DNA of 64,000 nucleotides from Symbiodinium natans (lineage: Eukaryota > Sar > Dinophyceae > Suessiales > Symbiodiniaceae): NCBI GenBank assembly GCA_905221605.1, contig CAJNDS010000730.1, positions 1 to 64,000 of the forward strand, written 5' to 3'. Shown here one piece after another: positions 35,520 through 46,099 of this stretch. A model generated the notes under the pieces. The model worked only from the letters and a program-made list of their open reading frames with translations. It ran no database searches and was not told the DNA's origin. Each line of letters opens with the position of its first letter. The first letter of the stretch is position 1. The position numbers and the translations under genes are program-made.

Positions 35520-36745
35520 GTAAGAAATCCATACTTAGTCATAGCTATGAATTCAATAAGAACCCTCTTGATTGAACGAAAACCCTATGAAATTCATACG
35601 AACCCTATTAAGATTAATAAGACTCTTTATTGAATCAATAGGAATAATGACTTGGAATCATATTCGAGTCAGAGGAACTCCCTATCAAACGTCATGGGAA
35701 TGCTATTAAAATGTAGAAAAACAATAGGGCCCCCATGAAGAATAGTAGGGAGCCTGTGAAAATGAAAAGGGACCCTTTTTGAATTTACGGGAATGTCGGA
35801 ATTCCATTAAATCTAAATAGGAATCCTATTAATATTTCTCTTAATCTCGTTATGATGAATTAGAATCCTATCCAATTTATGAGGAACCCCACTAAAATTC
35901 ATAAGAACCCTTTTACAAATTAAGAGGAATCTTTTAAATGAAGAGGGTCCTACCATCAATTGGAATTTATAAGCAAACCCTATTGGAATCCTTTGAAAAT
36001 GAAGAGAAATCCTACTAAATTAATAGGAACCAATAGGAATCCTATAAAAATAAATGTGGTTCGGATTTCTAGGCTTCTGTTAGAATTCATGTGATTCCTA
36101 TTAGAAGTAATGGGACAGGAATGCTATTCAAATCTCCAGAAAAAACCATTCCAAGTACTTTGCAAGTCACAAACATGGATAGGAACCAATAGGAATCCTA
36201 AAAAGAAGTACGAGCCCTTTTCATTTTCAGATGGACCCCTATTGAAACTAAAAGAAGCCACTTTAAAATGATTGAGAACCTTGTTGAAATTCATAAGAAC
36301 CCTGTTTACAAAAACGTATTAGGAATCCTTCTACATTGAATAAGAACCCTATGAAAATTCATAAGAATATTCTGAAATGGTAGAGGAGTCCCATTAAGAT
36401 GGTCAATTAGAATTAATAGGGCGAGGAATGCCATTCAATTTTCTAAGAATACCATTAAAATTACTTGGAGACTCACTAACATGAATAGGCACCAATATGA
36501 ATCTTAAAAAGATTTCTAATTTCAGAGGAACCCTGTTGGAATTTTAATAGCCACTTGAAAATGATTAAGAACCTTGTTGAAATGCATAAGAACCCTATTG
36601 AAAAGTATTAGGAATCCTCTGATGTTGAATAAGAACCCTCTGAAAGTTCATAAGAATATACGTAAAATGAAAAGAAAGTCCTATAAAGATGGTTAGGAAC
36701 CCTTTTACATTAATAGGAATAGGAATGCTATTGCTGAGATTAATA
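35520..36745. repeat. AT-rich array of degenerate AATAGGAATCCTATT-like units
   Basis: About 1.2 kb with many variants of AATAGGAATCC, AAGAACCCTATT, TTCATAAGAACCC and TGAAAAT at irregular spacing of roughly 20-40 bases. The core GGAATCC/TAGGAATCCTA is close to palindromic. Base composition is clearly more AT-rich than the surroundings. No gene is seen. Confidence 0.7.
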
Positions 36746-36844
36746 TAAGACTGAAAAAAAGCCAACGAGCCTCCAACCATAGCTACATGTAGAGCTGAAC
36801 GGTTCTGGCCCGAGAGAGGTACGAGGCAAAACCAAAAAACCAAA

Positions 36845-37570
36845 AAAACCATCTTTTTTAGAGAATGGGGAGGGGATTTTGAAAAAGATGTTTTTTTTGT
36901 TTTACCTCGTAAAAAGATGGTTTTTCATAGGAAAACCAATTTTTCCCTCGCAAAAAGATGGTTTCCTTAAGAACACCACGCCAAAACCATCTTTTTGCGA
37001 GGTAAAAGTTGGTTTTTGGCTCCAAAACCATCTTTTACGAGGCAAAACCCAAAAAACCAAAAAACCCATCTTTTTTAGAGAATGGGGAGGGGATGTTGAA
37101 AAGATGTTTTTTTTGGTTTTGCCTCGTAAATAGATGGTTTTTCATAGAAAAACCAACTTTTCGCACGTAAAAAGATGGTTTTGGTCTGGACTGCCTCAAA
37201 AACGAACTTTTCCCTCGTAAAAAGATGGTTTTCCTGAGGCAGCCCAGACCAAAACCATCTTTTTACGTGGGAAAAGTTGGTTTTCCTATGAAAAACCATC
37301 TTTTTACGAGGCAAAACCAAAAACACCATCTTTTTCAACATCCCCTCCCCATTCTCTAAAAAAGACGTAAAATGGTTTTGGAGCCAAAAACCAACTTTTA
37401 CCTCGCAAAAAGATGGTTTTCCTGAGGCAGTCCAGACCAAAACCATCTTTTTACGTGGGAAAAGTTTGTTTTTCCATGAAAAACCATCTTTGTACGAGGC
37501 AAAACCAAAAAAACAATCTTTTTCAACATCCCCTCCCCATTCTCTAAAAAAGATGGTTTTTTTGGTTTTT
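36845..37570. repeat. Four-arm inverted repeat, large hairpin-forming block
   Basis: A module of about 130 bases containing TAGAGAATGGGGAGGGG, AAAGATGG and CCTCGTAAA runs forward at about 36,852-36,970 and 37,070-37,196. It runs in reverse complement at about 37,226-37,366 and 37,424-37,556. The second forward and first reverse copies are nearly perfect arms around a loop of about 30 bases. Frames across it on both strands encode Lys/Phe-rich repeats and are not genes. Confidence 0.85.
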
Positions 37571-37789
37571 TGGTCTCGCGCGTCTCGGCGTCCAGTCTTG
37601 TGGGCCGTGTGGGGTCTGTTTTGTCGAGAGACAGCCACTGAGAGTAGCAAAAAATGGCATAGGGCCCGAGCGGGTTTTTAACGGTATTTACGAGGGAAAC
37701 AGATCTGGGTAGGTCATGGGGGGGGGGGTGTGTCCATATATATATATACATATATATACACATATGCATTTACAATCAATGGGATCTGG

Positions 37790-38100
37790 ATCGTCAAGTG
37801 TCCTTGCGACACTCGCGGCGGCAATTTTGAGTTGCGTTGCTGTTCTGGTGCCGACACAGTGTTCCAAGGCTTTGGCAGCTTCTCCGGTTCAAAACAGACA
37901 AGCACAGGAAGGGGTATCTGTCTTGAGCCGAACATTGTCCATATGGGTTCCTGCTTCAGCACTGTGATGCCTTGAGAGCGGTATGCCAAGCTACTTTCTA
38001 CTGTAGCAGCTGTAGCATAAACTTCAGCGAGCAGTCCCGTTGGAGGCCAGCGTCGCGCACCATGGCAAAGCCGTCGATTGACCTTGATGCGGGCCGACAT
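37790..38100 (-). CDS. Possible unassigned exon(s) next to the inverted-repeat element
   Basis: A minus-strand frame, open beyond both limits, has good coding character: LAEVYATAATVESSLAYRSQ, then GITVLKQEPIW and PLPVLVCFEPEKLPKPW. It may be the 3' part of the TMEM184-like gene or a separate gene. No family is recognised. Confidence 0.3.
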
Positions 38101-38540
38101 TCAAGGATGCGGAGTGCTGTGCTGGAAATGTAGCCCGTGCATGTCCGTGCAGTGGCGCAATTTCTCCATCAAGACTATGTCGCAAAGTCAGGTCGGCGAA
38201 TGGCCGTGCAACAGAGTTCACGCTCCACTCTTCGTGACAGACCTGATCTTAGCAAGCGAAAAATGGCAGAGGAGGAGGAACCGGATCATAGACTCCCCAT
38301 GCATTCCTAGGTCGTCCAAGTAGCTCTTTCAAGAAGTCCAGCCATGGCTCTGAAGGATTCCAAGCACGCCAATGGAGGAGACTTACACCAAAGCATTCTG
38401 CACAAAGGATGGACGCATAGAAAAGGTCCTGTTTCAGGGAATGCGGGTGCCAAGATCTCTTTAAGGTGTCCTTTCCCCGTACCCTCTCACTTTCTGGAAC
38501 ATCTTTCTAAACACAGTGGGGCAGGAGCCTTCTCCGTGGT

Positions 38541-40385
38541 GGACAGGTAAGACAGCGGAGGAATCTCCAGTAGTAGTGATTGCCTCACGTTCAGCGGCAG
38601 CAGGGAAATGATAGAAACTGTGCAAACACGTGGCATTAGCAGCGTGGCTCAACCATGAAAGGGCTTCTTGTCTTATATCGGTCGCAGTGCTATTTGAGCC
38701 ACGGCACATAAACCCAAGGGTCAGCAAAATCTTCGCAGACCAAAACTTTAAATGTGGCTCAAAGCACTTCAGAGACTCGGCAAATGTCAGCCTCAGGATA
38801 TCGGCTACGACAACACGCACATACATCAATCTTCGGGTGGTTTTGAGTCTGTGTCCACGGGACCAGGATCAGAACAACCCGAACCGAGCCATTATGGTCT
38901 TCACAGCTTCCCTGCTTAAAGAGCAAAGGAACCACACTGAACAACGACCAAAAGCACAAACACCAGCCTTGAAAGCGGGGCGTATCCCAAGATCCCAGGC
39001 GGATTTTGCTCGATTCTACTTCGTGTCACGGTCTAATGCCCAAGATGTGCACACCCTGTGCAGCGAGCAGGTTTACGATATCGATTGTGTGAAGACTAAA
39101 GCAGGTACCTTCCCTGGTTTAAAGGCATGGCACCATTTGTCATGACACGGTCATCCACTAGTCTTGGCATGGGCTTGACGTTCATGTTCTCGGGCACAGT
39201 GGCAGAAACACAGCACAGAAAATGCTGGTGGCTGATTCCTTCACTATTCCACCACTGTGGCCAGATTCTGAGAGAGGGTTCTCTTCGAAGCAAAAGCTAT
39301 TCCTGGAATTTGGCGGGAGGCAGGACACGCAACAAACAGCGAACCAAACAACAAAAACCGCAGACCATTCCTGGAGTCTGGTATGGAGGCAGGACCTGTA
39401 CCTCCGGACATCATCAAGTACAGGATTGCTGGTGACCTACCTTTTTTTGACACCTGTAGCAGCATCAGTCAGAGCAGATACTCAGATGTCAAGATGTGGC
39501 ACAGGATTGATGCACAAGCCTCTCATGTGTAACTTACCAGGCTGCAGACTCTCAACTCTGTGCTTATCCTGGCCCAAACTGCCGAAAGGCTCAACAGTGA
39601 CCACGTTGCTGATGGCGGCTGTTGATGCGATGCTGCCCATCCCCAGGAACAAGAAGTGCACTTTTGCGCGGCTGTGGTAGACCATCTCATTGAAGGGCAA
39701 AGTCAAAGCTCCCCCGAGGTAGGCTTCGACGGATGTGGTCACCAAATGATAGGTGGCTTGCATCATGCACGTCCCGTTGAAAAGATAAATTCCTGAACAG
39801 GGGGCAGAGCGAATAGAATTTGAAGAGCTGACTGGCAGAGCACCTCCCACCACTTCTGCTTCAGTTCTCACAGGTGCTGACACATGAAGCAGGTCGGAGC
39901 CTTGCTTTGTGAGGGTGTGGAGGCTCTTGCCAAGGCTTGTCGTCATGTCGTCCAAGCTGTGGTGGGTTTTCGCCATTTGCTTCTGCGAGGCGGAGATGAT
40001 TTGCAGTGCCAAATCAGCGAAGTGCAGCAACGCCCAAGATTCGTACACATCAGCCAGCAGGAAGTTGGTCTCGTACCTTACGTGAATGGTCGACGATCGA
40101 GCTCGAAGCAGCCAGATTACTCGCAGTACTAGCAGATACTAGCTCACATCCGAAACGGCACAGTTTGCTCTGCGCATTGAGGCGGCATGTTCTGACAAAC
40201 GACAAGGCGTGCGAGCCATGTCTTCTTCCCCTCGAAGTCTTCAACGTAGTCGAGGCTTCCTACTTTGCTGTTGATGCAGACCATCCACATTCGAGTTACT
40301 GAGCGGTATGCCATTAGGCACGATATCATCGGCAATGCGACGATCATGATGCTGCTGTCCATGCCAGGGTTTCCGCGCAGCACGC
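38541..40385 (-). CDS. TMEM184 / organic solute transporter alpha-type membrane protein (partial)
   Basis: Multi-pass membrane protein of the Solute_trans_a family (TMEM184, LAZ1 and OST-alpha in other organisms). Three parts match in order. About 40,380-40,300 encodes GMDSSIMIVALPMISCLMAY, fitting the conserved hydrophobic 'lmvPiyai.S' helix, with a GT donor. An exon starting about 40,076 encodes ETNFLLADVYESWALLHFAD, then LALQII, fitting the hallmark 'e....YEa..iy.F..L'. About 38,790-38,560 encodes SLKCFEPHLKFWSAKILLTL, fitting 'lkpf.P..KFl.iK...fl', and HSFYHFP, fitting 'Ah..aFp'. Between them, about 39,800-39,530 encodes MMQATYHLVTTSVEAYLGG and a further hydrophobic stretch. The ends and several junctions are not resolved. 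Substrate unknown. Confidence 0.62.
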
Positions 40386-40423
40386 CACCCTTTTCCCACA
40401 TTCTTTGCACCTAGTGCAAGCAT

Positions 40424-42360
40424 ATGCAAGCATGCCGTGTGGGAGATGTGTTCATCATCTGTGTGTTTCTTTACCCGTTTACGCGAAACTTTGATAGGAA
40501 GGAATCCGCCGACCCTAGAATGGCGTGTTGGATGGTTCCCCTCCCTTACACCTCCAAAAACTTGAAACAACGGGGTAGGACCCATGGGCCAGTTGAGCGA
40601 TTACAGCCCTGGGCATGTGGTTGGGGGGCTTTTTGGGCCCCACCGGCCCCACCACCATCCTTGGCTGCTCCCGGAAGGCTTTTCCTACTCGTTCTCTTTC
40701 ATAGCATGCATCAGGGTAAGGATTGCCTGGTGTTCCAGGAAGTCTTTTCCTTCATGACTGCGGCACGATGGTTTTGGTTGGATCTGGGCTCTGATGTGGA
40801 CCATGGCTTTGTGGGATCCCCTCATTTCAAGCCTGGTATGCCATTCGTTTTCGGATGCTTTCGGCTCACCTCTTCTCTTCGCGGTTTTGCGCGCGAACAT
40901 AACATTCCACATGTCAGTCGGTTGAGGCGGTGGAACGTTACAGGGATTCATGCCTCCACGGGTCTTCATGGTATCTCTAACAACCGAAACGGTTGGATGT
41001 TCAGATCTTCTGTCGCTGAGGGTCCGCAGTTCTCTTGTGCTCGAACAGAGGTTGGGACAACGCAGCATTTTCGACTTCGTGGCACTCCGCGGCGAACCCT
41101 GTTCAAGGTGCTTGCACGCAAGAAACTGATAACGCGCAAGCTCGAGGAATGGCGAAAGATGGATGCGCCCCTGGACAACTCCTTCACACCGATTCGATTT
41201 ATGTCATCGGGACATGATGCGCAAAACGCATTTCTGGCACAGGTGTTCCAATCGACACTCCCAAAACTGATGACAATATGAAAACTCCCTGTCACCCCGC
41301 CGACAGGAGAATCGCAGGGTGTCAATCACTACATGAAGATGGTTCACGGCAAGACTTCTTTTCCTTCTCCTATTTGAATGCGGATGAAGTCCTGGGCCAA
41401 ACTCGTGGTCCAGCTAGTTCGGCGCTTTCAGCAGGATTGTCTGAGACGCCCTGTCGCTTGAGTTGCTCAAACTTGTGGGTGGTCATTTTTCAGCCTTTTC
41501 GCCGTTTCTCGGGCCGCTTCCAAGGGTAAATCAGGTACATAAATCTAGCGTGGGCTTCTTGGTTCGTAGTCAGTCCGTCTGGGATGCTCGTCCTATTGAG
41601 TGGGCTCCTGGTTCTCCTTGTCATCGGCATGCTTTGGCTGCTCGATTGCAATCTGGGGGATGGCAGATGTCAGGCTTTTTGCGATCTACGGGCACAGCGG
41701 CGCCAGGTGGAATCATCGGCTTCACAACAAGGCATCACCGAGGCAGTTTTGAGAGATTCTGCTGCTCGGGGCCGGCCTGCCGTCTTCGGCGGCTTCCCCA
41801 ACTTGGATGGACACGTCTCGCGGGTTTGCTTGGAATCGAACTGCGACGTATTTCAAAGTTGACGGGAATGCCATTGGTCATATGTATCTCAATCAAATGA
41901 TGCTGACGGGTCTTACTTCCTTCTCCATCGGGGATGGCACTCATCTCGCCAATGATGCCCCTTTGTTCGCTCGTTAGTTCTTTGGCGTCACTCCACAGGT
42001 TGTTTGTCGGAATTGCGACTAAGTCTCCCGACAGTCTCTGTGGTGCCCGCTTCCCGGACCTGTTGTTCATGTCTATAACATGCTTGCTCATTGTTCGCAA
42101 TAGGGAGATGTCAACTCCGCATTTCGCTATTGGAGCGACATGCTGAGATGCCCCTGCAGATAAGGGGTTTTGGTTGGATCTGGGCTGGGCTTCCCACTTA
42201 AAACATCTGCTCCCCGTTGGGGTCTGACGGTTTCTGGGCCCCTTGGGTCGGCGCCGGAGGCGGAGGCCCTTAAAGCCTTAATTTGGAACCAGCCTTCTCC
42301 CTCTCTATGGTGCCGGGGGTTGGGGGTGCTCCCCCTCCCATTTTGCCTTCACGATTGATT
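40424..42360 (+). mobile_element. Decayed non-LTR retrotransposon with APE-type endonuclease
   Basis: A plus-strand frame of 285 codons (40,424-41,281) has no recognised domain but could be the upstream reading frame of an element. It is followed, with frameshifts and stops, by pieces of an apurinic-type endonuclease in the right order: MADVRLFAIYGHSGARWN (about 41,654-41,707), then ITEAVLRDSAARGRPAVFGG (about 41,736-41,795, where intact enzymes continue GDFN), then AIGHMYLNQMMLTGLTSFSI and GDGTHLANDAPLFAR (about 41,868-41,972, corresponding to the 'iDhv...l' and 'sDHaPv' ends). The reading frame is broken several times, so it is inactive. No reverse transcriptase is seen after it. The orientation is opposite to the host genes. 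Confidence 0.6.
40771..42186. repeat. Exact 20-base direct repeat inside the retroelement region
   Basis: The sequence GTTTTGGTTGGATCTGGGCT occurs at 40,771-40,790 and again at 42,167-42,186, about 1.4 kb apart, in the same orientation. Surrounding bases differ. Confidence 0.8.
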
Positions 42361-42369
42361 CCCACGGTG

Positions 42370-43250
42370 CTGCACAAGTGACACAAGCGACCCCAAACTT
42401 AAGTGTCAGGGGATTTCGACTTTCTAGCCCCACGAGGTCACACCCAATGCAAAGGGAACAGTGTGAGGCCAACTTGGGCAGAGTTGCGTGACGAGCAGTG
42501 CTGGCGATGCAAATTCCATAGGTCAGTAAGAGAAATACTGGAGCTGACAATGATAGAAAACGCAACAACCCGAGCCCTCCAGGCAGTAAGTCTCGTAGCT
42601 CAGCGTGCCACCTTGCGAATCCACAGAAGAAAGTCGCTCTGAGACTTTAAAATTTCGCAGTGCAAGTCTCAGCCCAACGCCAGTCTGGTAAGCTCTCCTC
42701 ATTGCGGAATGCCTCGTAGATGCTGCTCGGATCCAGCCAACTCGTTTGTTCCAGGAGCCTTCGTCAATCTTGTGAATTACGCGAAGACCAGCGCAACACA
42801 GAAATGGCTCGCATCACTGGCCTGTAAGAGCTTTGGAGTTCAATGCAGATGAGGTATCCGCACACGACCTTTGAAGCTGGCAAAGGACTGGCGCCTAGCA
42901 ATGGCCTAGTAACTTCATAGCATCAGCAGAGAAACTTGGACAAGAGGCGTACATGAGGGTGTAGTAGTGGAAAGCAAGCAGAAAAGCCTTCCACGTGCTG
43001 CACGTGCATTATCTCATTATCGCCCGCCGCCGGGAATGCACAAGAAACGCCTCCTTGTAGTGCATGGTTGCTTGGAGACAGAGTTGAAAGCACTGTTGGC
43101 ATCCGTGGTGGTACCGGGCCATCGTCATCTGGTCAGGTGCGAACCACCACTTGCACATCAAAGAATGCACCGAAAGGAAGCGACCGGACAAGAACACACA
43201 CACACACACACAAATACATACACACAAACACACACACACACACGGAGAAG
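42370..43250. other. Stretch without an assignable gene
   Basis: No conserved motif was seen. A (CA)n microsatellite with small interruptions lies at about 43,193-43,243. Minus-strand frames around 43,190-43,030 read SLMCKWWFAPDQMTMARYHH, which might be part of the gene at 43,250-44,180. Confidence 0.4.
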
Positions 43251-44180
43251 TGTGTTAGACAATGCTCTTGCGAGCTTGGGGAACTGGTTCTGGGGAGTCA
43301 AAGTGTCAAATCGAAGTTCGAAAACCTGGAAGGTGCAAAGTGTGGCAAACGTGCAAGCATGTGCCAATCCATCCTCACTGAATCTGCCTGGACAGGCTGC
43401 GATGAAAGCAACCTCGTGCGAAACTGCCCATATAGCATGTCGTTGGTTGGTGTCCTGCACGTCTCACATCATTTCGGATTTCATGGAAGGCAAATTCAGC
43501 AAACCCGTTTGGTCGAAATTTCGTTCGCTAGGTGAATTCTGGAACCATTCCTGTTGTCCTCTCTAGCCGATCCAGAAGTTCACGATACAAGTACAGGACG
43601 AGGAGCCCCAAAGCAAGAAGTGGAGCCACCTTTTGCATGTCGCAGCTTTCCAGGTACGAGTACTAACGGTCACTAACACCTAGGCCTGCAAACCCTGCCG
43701 ACTTCCAATGCTCGAGCAAAGGCACGTAGATGATGGGCGAGTGCCCGGAATCCGGTGCTGATGCATCCATGGCGAAAGGCCGTTGTCAATGGTTAATTTA
43801 TCTGTTCGGGCAAAGCTGCAAGAGTATCTTTCGCGGATATACGGACCCTTCATGTGATATGCGTGCGATTTTCCAATACTTGCGTTCAGAATTTCGGAAC
43901 GTCTGAAGTACTCGAGGCCTGCTGCTTGACAACTGCTACGGCGGTAGGTGCATCGGCGCCATTCCATAAAGAGCTTCATAAATCCTTCCAACAGCAAGCC
44001 TTCCATCGTCTTCCTGAAGTTCTTTCGATCCAACTTACAAAGCGACAAAACCTTGCTAAGCACGAAGGAGTGCTGTTCTCACAATTGGAACACTGCGACT
44101 GAATGATGCTATTGCTCATGTAGCCCGGTTGGGGCCGCATCCGAATCCTGTGGTCACAGCTCGAGAGGCTCGCAAAGGCC
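43250..44180 (-). CDS. Unassigned gene with a predicted membrane helix
   Basis: About 44,063-43,790 on the minus strand encodes SKVLSLCKLDRKNFRKTMEG, then LLLEGFMKLFMEWRRC, then AAGLEYFRRSEILNASIGKS and AYHMKGPYIRERYS. About 43,655-43,565 encodes MQKVAPLLALGLLVLYLYRE, then LLDRLERT, a clear membrane helix followed by charged residues. About 43,455-43,260 encodes SHEVAFIAACPGRFSEDG. The order and common strand suggest one gene. No family is recognised. Confidence 0.45.
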
Positions 44181-44339
44181 AAGGTCCCCTTCTGTAAAGC
44201 TCATGCTGAGCTCGTTACATGGCGAGGGAGCCAGTAGAGGAGGCAAGTGATTCAGGGGCTCCTGTCCGGAGGCTCGCAGGCTGGTGCATGGCTAAAACTT
44301 ATCTAACTTTAAGAGTAATGCTCTGTCGCAGACGTTTTG

Positions 44340-44812
44340 GGCCAGGATGAGGGTACGGAGTACAGGGGGCGGATGGCAGGTACAAGGGACAGGGGGCAGG
44401 TACATGTACAAGGTACGGGTAGCCGTACCCCGTACCCCGTACCCCGCACCCCGCACCCCGCACCCCGCACCCCGCACCCCGCACCCCGCGCCCCGCACCC
44501 CGTACCCCGCACCTGTGCCGCTAATAGCGGCCCATGAGCCGCTATTAGCAACCCATGAGCCGGTACGGGTACGGGTACGGGTACGTAGGTACGTAGGTAC
44601 GTAGGTACGGGTACGTAGGTACGGGTACGTAGGTACGGGTACGTAGGTACGGGTACGTAGGTACGGGTACCGTACCCCATACCGTACCCCGCACCGTACC
44701 CCGTACCGTACCCGTACCGTGCCCGCACCGTACCCGTACCGTACCCCCACCGTACCCGCACCACCCGCACCGTACCCACCCCCACCCCCGCACCGTACCC
44801 ATCCCGCCCCTT
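44340..44812. repeat. GTAC-based array that changes strand sense along its length
   Basis: The array starts with CCCCGTA/CCCCGCA heptamers (about 44,424-44,512). It passes through a short palindromic spacer (GCCGCTAATAGCGGC, then CCGCTATTAGC, about 44,517-44,552), continues as GGTACGGGTACGTAG units (about 44,560-44,670), and returns to CCGTACCC units (about 44,670-44,800). Every unit is built around the self-complementary GTAC. Confidence 0.85.
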
Positions 44813-45535
44813 CACGTGGCATCAGAACAGAAACCTATGTTTTCATTACTCTTGAAGTTAGCTAAGCTAAAACTGTGAACGCACCTCCGCGACCGCCTTG
44901 TTCGATATGTCTAGCCTCAGCATGCGGCTCGTATGCTGCTCGCATGCACCCGCCAGCTGTGAGTGGCAGCAACTGCCACTCACTGAAAGCCTGGAAAAAA
45001 GCGGACTGGGCAGGCAGCCGCACTGAAAGCATCCGGCATGGAAGATGCCTGCTGTTCCCGCAAGTCACTGACGGCACGCATCGGGTACGGGGTGATGAGC
45101 AGAGGCACGCACAGCACTCACAGCTTTTTGTCAGCTTCGCTCCGTGCCCTCCCGACTGCATACCGGCACTACCGCAGCTCTGCCATCCTCGGCCCCGTGA
45201 CCCTTTGTGACCCATTGGACCCTCTGGGCACTAGGCGCCAGGTTGCCCGCATGGCCACTCAGGGAAGTACTTGGAGCGGACGTCCTGTTTACCAAGCTTT
45301 CTATAACGTGGGGTCGCCATCGCTACACCAGCTGCTCAGAGTACTCGCAGCGGCCTTGTCTGCATTTGCGGAGAATGCCGGAGAATTTACGCCGGGCTTT
45401 CCGCCACACCTGGGCAATAGCTCCATGGGAAGCATGCGTCTGTAACTGTATGCTGCGCACCCCTACGACTCCAAGTTGCTGGCATGTTTGGAATCTGGCC
45501 AAGGCAAGTGACCTGGCAAGGAGTCTTATTTCATG

Positions 45536-46021
45536 TCAACGCTTTGCTCTAGTCGTTGTATGCACCGTGCATGCCCCAGGTGAGCCTCTTCCCTGTCGCA
45601 GTACCCAAACAAACTGCAGATGAGGTCGAAGTCCCTGTGACATTGCCATGCACTGTAAGACGGGTAATGCAAGCCATCTTGCTGTTGGTGCCACATTGAT
45701 AGGAAGCCTCGCATAGACCTTGCGGACAAGAGCTTTCACATCCTCCGCCAAGCTGTATGCACCTGACAACTTCTTCTTGGAAGCACGCTCACGGGAAACA
45801 ACCGTCCTCAATTGCTTAGGGTCACACTGATGTTATTGCACACGTAGTTGTGCAGTGTGTGAGGCCTCACAGGAAATGGGCCACCGCCTATCGACTGTAA
45901 CACTGTATCGCCCAGGCTTGTCGCAAGATGTCGCAACCATGCTCACGTCCTGTAGTCTTGGAGCTTTGTCTGGGGAAGAGGCATTGTAACATTGAAGTAT
46001 CCACGCTCCACCCTCAGCCAA
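45536..46021 (-). CDS. Unassigned exon(s) with strong coding character
   Basis: About 45,811-45,600 encodes KKKLSGAYSLAEDVKALVRK, then VYARLPINVAPTARWLALPV and LQCMAMSQGLRPHLQFVW on the minus strand. A preceding frame to about 46,021 contains WILQCYNASSPDKAPRLQDV. No family is recognised, and limits and splicing are not fixed. Confidence 0.4.
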
Positions 46022-46099
46022 GTCAAGCAGTCGGGCAGCAGCTCCTACGGCTGCTACGGCTGTCGCTCAGGGGCAAGCATGAGGGCATTGAACGACTCC

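Larger units (their letters stand above)
35455..37765. mobile_element. 2.3-kb element bounded by terminal inverted repeats
   Basis: The left edge is (TA)n, then GCTCACACGCCCCCCCATGA, then CCTACC (35,458-35,506). The right edge, reverse-complemented, is (TA)n, then GGACACACC and a run of C, then ATGACCTACC (about 37,705-37,760). These are clear inverted repeats of about 28 bases next to TA microsatellites. Inside are an AT-rich array (about 35,520-36,745) and a set of long hairpins (about 36,845-37,570). No transposase-like frame was seen, so if mobile it would be non-autonomous. Confidence 0.6.

Noticed and set aside
37075-37769. Lys/Phe/Trp-rich open frames of 123-191 codons in the hairpin block
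   Set aside because: They translate inverted-repeat copies on both strands, and the peptides are just repeats of the DNA module.
40144-40410. Reading the TMEM184-like exon past 40,300 as part of the exon
   Set aside because: The frame continues but loses the family pattern, while a GT donor at 40,299 and the next exon at 40,076 restore it.
44292-44822. 176-codon Tyr/Gly/Val-rich frame
   Set aside because: Translation of the GTAC array, with parallel frames open on both strands.
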